From: Avena insularis
Lineage: Eukaryota; Streptophyta; Magnoliopsida; Poales; Poaceae
DNA: 64,000 bases
NCBI GenBank assembly: GCA_023614405.1
Contig: CM042684.1
Location: 466,373,650 to 466,437,649 of the forward strand
Direction: 5' to 3'
The position numbers and the translations under genes are program-made. Positions 58,442 through 64,000 of the stretch are shown piece by piece. A model generated the notes under the pieces. The model did not search any database, was not told where the DNA came from, and saw only the letters and a program-made list of their open reading frames with translations. How positions within the stretch are numbered: the stretch's first letter is position 1; every line of letters begins with the position of its first letter.

Positions 58442-58491
<50 letters not shown>

Positions 58492-58903
58492 GACCGTGGT
58501 CCCAAGTCTGGACTGCGCGAACGAGAGACATCTTCACCGCGGAGCGCCGTCGCGTTGTGGGATTCGGATCCAGCTCTACTTCCACAACTGTTGCTGGATC
58601 GGGGAAGCGGGAGTCATCGTCAGGCACTGGATGTGTGTAAATCCCCGCGAGGTGTCGCAGTTGAGGCACTCAAGTAGTTGGAGCCACAGGAGCGCAAGGA
58701 CTTCATCACAACCTTGAGGTCGGCTTCGGCTCGTCTACATCAACCACGCTCTCCTGAGTGTTGACAACGCTTTTCGGTCTTCAAGGGTAAGTTCACGAAA
58801 AGCCCCTCCTGTTACTGTATTACTAATAGATAGGTCCTGGAAGCATCAGCGGTTTAGGGGCGTAGGGTAAAATTTTATTGTTTTCATACGCAGAACCCCT
58901 ACA
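58346..58903 (+). repeat. 5' LTR of Copia B, second part
   Basis: Continues the LTR after the chromovirus: CCTATATATAGTGGGGG (TATA-like, about 58357-58373) and the transcribed part ending CAGAACCCCTACA. The PBS follows after one base. With 44240-45488 the LTR totals about 1.8 kb. Confidence 0.8.
58446..58489 (+). repeat. (CT)n microsatellite in the Copia B LTR
   Basis: About 22 uninterrupted CT units downstream of the LTR's TATA-like box, in the presumed transcript leader. Confidence 0.95.
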
Positions 58904-58904
58904 G

Positions 58905-58918
58905 TGGTATCAGAGGTA
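58905..58918 (+). promoter_or_regulatory. Primer binding site of Copia B
   Basis: TGGTATCAGAGGTA, complementary to the 3' end of initiator tRNA-Met, the usual primer of Copia elements. Confidence 0.9.
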
Positions 58919-59966
58919 GATATATCCATAGTAATGCTAGTATGGGTAGAACACACGAGATGTAGTGTGTGGACGTTGATCTTTTAGTTGTGACCCTCCC
59001 ACGCGTACTTGTGTATACCACAGTAATGCTTGATGAAGCGGCCCCCAACCGACTTTACGCATTCATTCGCGAGACTGGTCCACACTTGACATACGGCTTG
59101 TACCGTATAAAGTGGCTTAGGGGGGTGTCTGTCTCTCTCGCATTAGTTGGTATGCCATTTACAATGGAGGGCCCCGAAAGGGGTGTAGTAGAGACAACTA
59201 CTTGATCAGCGTTGTGCTGAAAGTTCGTAGGTAAGAACGGTTCTTGTGCGAAAGCCCATTTAGCCACGTAAAACATGCAAAGATAAAGTAGAGGCGTCTA
59301 ACTTTGTTTTGCAGGGGGGCGTTGCTTTGTGATATGGTTGTGGCAAAGGTAAAGTGATTACCTTTTGTTACATAGTAGTAGATAGTCTATGGCGTCGGAA
59401 CCCTAGCGCCGGAATCCGGTGACGATGGATGGAGATCACGATGTGAAGAACCATATCACATCGCATTTACATGCAATGTTATTGTTTGTATATCTTATTG
59501 TGTGCTAGTATTAGATACTCGACGGTAGCCTAATAAGATGATCCCTGTTAAAATTACCAATGATTGTGTTCCTCCTTAGTGTGCACCACCAAGAAAGTTC
59601 TTCGGTATGAGGCAGGCCATGATGATCGGGTGTTAGACATATCTACGTTCGCATACAGTGGATGTAAGCCATGTTGCACAGCCAATACACTAAGGTTGAG
59701 TTGGCGAGCCTAACATGTGAAAACATGGCCTCGGAACACGGATGGTCGAAAGATCGAGCACGAGTCGGATGAATGATCTGACCGACGTTTAGCGTCCACC
59801 CTTGAACCCACATTGATGGCCGTGATGATCGGGGGAGATGTGGCTGATAGGGGTCGTGTTATCACTAGGAACCCTTCTGGGGATAGGTGTTTCTGAGTGG
59901 AGTTATAATTAACTCATTTAATTATAAACTTAGTCTAAATTCCTTTTTGCAATTATAAATGTAGAG
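58919..59966. other. Leader of Copia B
   Basis: About 1 kb between PBS and gag. Small frames (such as 58969-59205) have no recognisable domain. Long leaders are normal for BARE-type elements. Confidence 0.6.
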
Positions 59967-60674
59967 ATGGCTCACCGTGAAGCTTACTTTGTCATTGAGG
60001 AATGGGTAAATGGTGAGAAACTTAGACTTGATGGATCCAACTTCCCTAGTTGGATTGTGCGCCTAAATGATCTCCTCACTAGGAATCATGTGGTAGAATA
60101 CATACGCCGCATGATGGATTTGACTGAGCCAGACCACTATGAGACCCCGCAAGAGATGGCAGACCGCTACTACCACCAAGAGATGTCCACCTACATTCAG
60201 ATAATAATGTGTTACGGGATGGTGGATGAACTCCACCCGCTTATGGGTGATCTTGATCCATATTCGATGGTGGATCATCTGAGAGCAGAGTTCATAGGAC
60301 ATGTGCACATGTGGAAGCACGAGCTGCTTGGAGAGTTCCTTTCCATACAGATGGAGGAGCATACATGTCTGAAGGGTCACTTGGAGCGCATGCTTGATGC
60401 ACACATGAGCCTGGTTCACTTCGTAGTTTACTGGATGGATGATTCATCTGCGATAGGCATGTTGCTTCGATCGTTGCCTCCCATCTATGAAGGACATGTC
60501 CGGAGTAGCATCATGAGTGGTGATACAGAAACATTGGATTTCCAAGAGTTCATACTATGTTTCAGGAACGTAAAAGTTGAACCAATCACCGGTGAGGTCA
60601 TCGATGACAAAGGTATATATTTGATATTTAATTTTATAAATGTTATAATCTTGCAAACACATTTGAAGTGTTAA
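59967..60674 (+). CDS. gag of Copia B (open), with a possible intron after it
   Basis: Starts MAHREAYFVIEEWVNGEKLR at 59967. LDGSNFPSWIVRLNDLLTR, AEFIGHVHMWKHELLGEF, LERMLDAHMSLVHFV and LLRSLPPIYEGH are the landmarks of Copia gag (UBN2 type). The frame is unbroken to 60674, but AAAG|GTATAT at 60612/60613 and TGAAAATAG|GT at 60710 make a plausible 98-base intron. BARE elements are known to splice their gag RNA. No zinc knuckle or downstream pol is found, so the element could only spread with enzymes from elsewhere. Confidence 0.7.
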   Translation: MAHREAYFVIEEWVNGEKLRLDGSNFPSWIVRLNDLLTRNHVVEYIRRMMDLTEPDHYETPQEMADRYYHQEMSTYIQIIMCYGMVDELHPLMGDLDPYSMVDHLRAEFIGHVHMWKHELLGEFLSIQMEEHTCLKGHLERMLDAHMSLVHFVVYWMDDSSAIGMLLRSLPPIYEGHVRSSIMSGDTETLDFQEFILCFRNVKVEPITGEVIDDKGIYLIFNFINVIILQTHLKC

Positions 60675-63125
60675 GTATATTTGATACTTGTTCTATTTTA
60701 TTGAAAATAGGTCCTTCTGCATGAGAGGTGCTTGCTAGAGAGGAGGTGACGTTGCGTGCTGATGGAGAGCATGATGATGATGGCCAACGACGCTCTCCCT
60801 CGACATTTATCAGTTAGTTTATGTTTTGCATAGTTATTGTAATCAAAATATTATGAACCTTTTTAGTTTGTCTCACACTTTGTGAGATGGTTATTCATAT
60901 CAGTTTGTAACAAACAGTTCTTCTACTATTATGAATGATTTCTATTTGTGTTCATATCTTGTTTGATTACTTGTGAATTATCCTTGTTGTTTGAAACTAA
61001 TTGATAATGCATGAACATTTGTAAAATATAGAAATGCCTTAAATACCCAAATTTAATGATATGTTCATTAATGAATGAAACCATTGTATAAATTCAAAGT
61101 TATTGATAATATGTGAAAGACACTTGTTTTCTTATCACATATAAATCATGCCTAAGTTCGGCAAAATAACTTGAACACCGGGTATTACTTGAATACAAAG
61201 TGTTTAATGAATTGTTAAAAGTAAAACATATCCGATGTATTGTGTTTTAACAAAATGGTAATTATCATTATATGATTGTTTAAAAGTTTAAAGAAGTTTA
61301 CCAAAGGAAACATAAGTATAAAACTTTGATATGATCAAATTGTTTCATCAAAAGGGTATAAATATAAAAGAGAATCTAATTACTATGATTTGATCAATAG
61401 TAATGAAATTCAACTTTATAAGATTGGCATAAAAGAAATTATGGAATGCAAAGCGTTTTGAAACGTCAAAATTCAAAGCATCACAATTTGATATTAGATA
61501 TCAAAGTGGGTGAATGGATGGCACCAAATAAATCGTTGTAGTGTAGATGTAGAGACCATTAGTTAGAAATAGTTAGCACTCAATTAGAAAAATATAGTGA
61601 ACCATCTGGATTTGTAAAAGTTTTGGGGTTATTCGATATAACCAAAACAATAGCGAATAAGTCCTTGTAGAGTATTCATTGGAAACTTTGAATACGAAAT
61701 CCATAGCTAAAACCAAAAGGAAAGCAAAACTTGTATTGCTTGGATTTTGGTGCATTCTTGAGAAAGTTCACTTTTAGTGATATTTCTCGATTATGGAGCA
61801 AATGGAAGATAGTGAAAAACACGATGAGGATTCAAATCCCTGCATCAGAGTGTTGAGAAGCGCAACGGAAAACGTTCCTGAATGATTCTCTTTACATAAG
61901 GAAAGAATCAATGATAATGATCATTGTGTTTTCCCCACTGGTGTTTTCACTACATGAAGTAGGATTCAAAATGTAAACCCATATATTGTATGGAGACATT
62001 TATGAATCAATTGTCATGATTCTTGGAATATGACATACCTACGAACTACTAAGAAAATAATGGTAAACTAGAATTATGAGAAATCCTAAAAGCAAAATTC
62101 ACTTGAGATTAGAAAGCAATTCATTGCTGAATCTCACAAGTAAAAGGGGTTACTTGGAATTTTCCCAAATGACTTCAAAGCCATAGTAGAAAAGGGAATG
62201 AATGACAAAAACACAATTTGTCAAGTATTGGATGAATTCAAATGAATTTGATTCATGTGTGCTTAATGTCTAGTGGATTTAAAACTAGTAAGAGTACTAG
62301 TATCTCATAGTAAAACTCCAAGTTTGATATTTGATCAAAGGATTTTGAAATTGTTCAAAATAGTGAGTGGATATGCAATTTGCATGAAATTGAGTGGGAG
62401 CTATGAAAGTCTTCCTAAAACAATATGTGTATGACATATTTTTGAGTGGGAGCAATATAAGTCTCAAATTCAAATATGTAGGAACATAGTTTGAGTAAGA
62501 GTAGTGACTCATACCCAAATATGTGAATAACATATTTTGAGTGGTAGCATATAGGAGTGATTCTTAAGTGTGTTAAGAATAAAAGCGCAAGTGCCAATAA
62601 ATAATGATTTATAAGGTGTAGACGTTGATAATAGGTGTATCATGATATTATGCAGTATTCCTTAAGGGTTTCTGAAAAGGGTTTCAAAATAAAAGGTAAT
62701 TAAGGAACTGGTCCTCAATAATTCAAGTTAGGAATAACATTAAGTTTAACATCAATGGTTGAAAGAAAGAAAGGATGATCATCATCCACTATGTTGAGAC
62801 ATAGGTTCTATCTTAGAAAACCATGATGATAACTTAACATAATATGCGATCCAATAAGGAATGTTTAAAAGTGATTAAGTTCAAATAATGGAACGTTGAG
62901 CTAAGTTTGTCCACAATGTCTAACAGAGAACCGTAGACATATTTACCAAATCCATAAAGGATGACATATCTTAAAGCATAAAGGGTTATGTTATAAGGGA
63001 ATATTTTGGAAACTCCCGTAATACTAATTAGAGTCAAGTAGGAAGCAAGGTGAAAAAAAACATCGAAAGTTGCACAGAGTGCACTAGTGTTTCGATGGTT
63101 ACATTTATAATAGTAGATAAGGGTA
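60675..63125 (+). other. Decayed interior of Copia B
   Basis: AT-rich, no long frame. Collinear in short words with the interior of Copia A on the opposite strand (GAGTGGGAGC near 62393 and 62444, AAGTAGGATTCAA near 61959). Confidence 0.6.
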
Positions 63126-63129
63126 CCAT

Positions 63130-63640
63130 CTAAAGGGGAATGTTCGTTTGCGGTACCAACCTTGATGGGTGAGCGCACCGCGGTACCCGAGTTGCCATCA
63201 ATCGCGTGGAGGGGCCATAGTCGATTCGCCAATTGTCCAGAAGGGCCAAATGGGGGTGAATACAAATCTAATGGCCAAACGGTAACCAGACGAAAAACGG
63301 TTGAACTCAAATACCACCGTTAGGTCAACTCTTCTTGGTCCGCCATGACAGTATTCCCTGTTATCTTTTGCGGTCGTGGACTAGCTTACCCCTGCGTGGA
63401 CCAGATCTATTTCTTTGCTCTGCTCTAATCTTCTCCCCTGCTCCCCTCCCCATAACATTTGCTCAGCTTTGGCTGCTCGTCTCAGATCGGAGCTCGCACT
63501 TGCTCTAATTTGTGTCCCCACCATGTCCGGTTAACGTCCCACGCCTCTAATCGAAGCTCGCAGCCATTGATGTTGCGTCATCCGCCGTATCAGAGCTTCG
63601 CGTCCCCGGACTAATATCTCGCCTCTGGCTAGTCCTTCTC
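63130..63640. other. Leader-like region with a block shared with 23.0 kb
   Basis: Abrupt change from the Copia interior. Contains CGCGGTACCCGAGTTGCC (63179-63196) and GAGGGGCCAT, in the same order as near 23.0 kb. Becomes GC-rich toward the following frame. Confidence 0.45.
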
Positions 63641-63642
63641 GC

Positions 63643-64000
63643 ATGGCGGAGCATGTCCCGTCGGGCGATCCAGGCCGGCGACCGGCCTCGGGAAGTTGCA
63701 TGCTGCGTGCACCCCAGGCATGGTATCCCTGGCACAGCAGTTCGACGACCATGCTCTCATGGCCACCGTGCTGGGCGTCCGTCCTGCCATGTCGCCGGTA
63801 GAGTTGCTGTCGGCTTTCAGGTCTCGTTTTGGGATCAGACGAAATGAGGTCAACATTGAGGTATGCGCGCCGCCATTCGATTTTTTCGTCCGGTTTGAGC
63901 ACAGCTCAGACACCGAGCGTGTTCTGCATTCTTCCCGTTCTTTTGAGTGCTGTGGGGAGAAAATGAGCTTCATGCGTTGGCATCGCGCCTGTGGGTGGGA
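63643..64000 (+). pseudogene. DUF4283-like ORF, 5' part
   Basis: A possible start MAEHVPSGDPGRRP at 63643 shifts frame near 63700. A second frame from 63720 stays open to the window end: VRPAMSPVELLSAFRSRFGI, CAPPFDFFVRFEH and KMSFMRWHRACGW. This order (a helix with an 'F..RFGI' end, 'P.DFFVRF', a terminal 'W') is like the DUF4283-type N-terminal domains widespread in grass retroelement-related proteins. The rest is outside the window. Family assignment is from pattern memory only. Confidence 0.45.

Larger units (their letters stand above)
44240..63125 (+). mobile_element. Copia element B (BARE/Angela-like relative), 3' end lost
   Basis: 5' LTR 44240-45488 plus 58346-58903 (split by the chromovirus), PBS 58905, leader, gag 59967-60612 and a decayed interior to about 63125. 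No 3' LTR lies within the window; by comparison with A the interior stops a few hundred bases before one should start. Own sequence about 6.0 kb. Confidence 0.75.

Noticed and set aside
58446..58489. CRISPR-like or satellite array
   Set aside because: Simple CT dinucleotide repeat.

Overview
The window is intergenic DNA from a large grass genome, most likely the wheat/barley/rye/oat group. I infer this from LTRs beginning TGTTGGAAATATGCCC or TGAAGGAGATATGCCC (the BARE/Angela/WIS type of Copia LTR), a Cassandra element, a CACTA transposon with a spliced second gene, and several kinds of Ty3/gypsy element. I see no ordinary single-copy host gene that I can name. Almost everything is transposable-element sequence, nested several layers deep, and most reading frames are broken.

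Layout. (1) 1-16727: the 3' part of a CACTA (En/Spm) DNA transposon on the + strand. It carries a multi-exon gene for the plant 'Transposase_24' type protein and ends in a TTCCTTGTAGTG terminus. A complete 12.6 kb Ty3/gypsy element of the Tat lineage (3115-15719) sits in its last exon. This element has LTRs, gag, protease, RT, two RNase H domains, integrase and an antisense gene. (2) 16728-17830: an unrecognised acidic minus-strand ORF and a tandem array of palindromic repeats. (3) 17830-22869: a minus-strand Athila-like gypsy element truncated at its 3' side. (4) 22870-25700: fragments of an unrecognised spliced gene and a minus-strand GRF zinc-finger gene with an in-frame stop. (5) 25800-39153: a second, 5'-truncated and older copy of the same Tat family as in (1). 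It is cut by three insertions: a probable solo LTR (27116-28395), a one-LTR gypsy relic with its own antisense gene (29137-32482), and a Cassandra TRIM with 5S-rRNA-like LTRs (34456-35171). (6) 39154-44239: a minus-strand Copia element (3' LTR plus decayed interior). (7) 44240 to about 63125: a plus-strand Copia relative with 5' LTR, PBS, gag and decayed interior. A young-looking 12.85 kb chromovirus (45489-58340) is inserted in its 5' LTR, flanked by TAGTA duplications. (8) 63130-64000: a short block also seen near 23.0 kb, then the 5' part of a DUF4283-like ORF that runs off the window.

The nesting gives a relative order: Tat copy 2 is older than Copia A, which is older than Copia B, which is older than the chromovirus; the CACTA element is older than Tat copy 1. 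Points that look least routine are the antisense coding region kept in both Tat copies and in a third element, the palindromic tandem array whose unit recurs inside the neighbouring LTR, extra ORFs ahead of the chromovirus gag, the Cassandra element, and LTR differences in the chromovirus that resemble consensus errors more than mutation.
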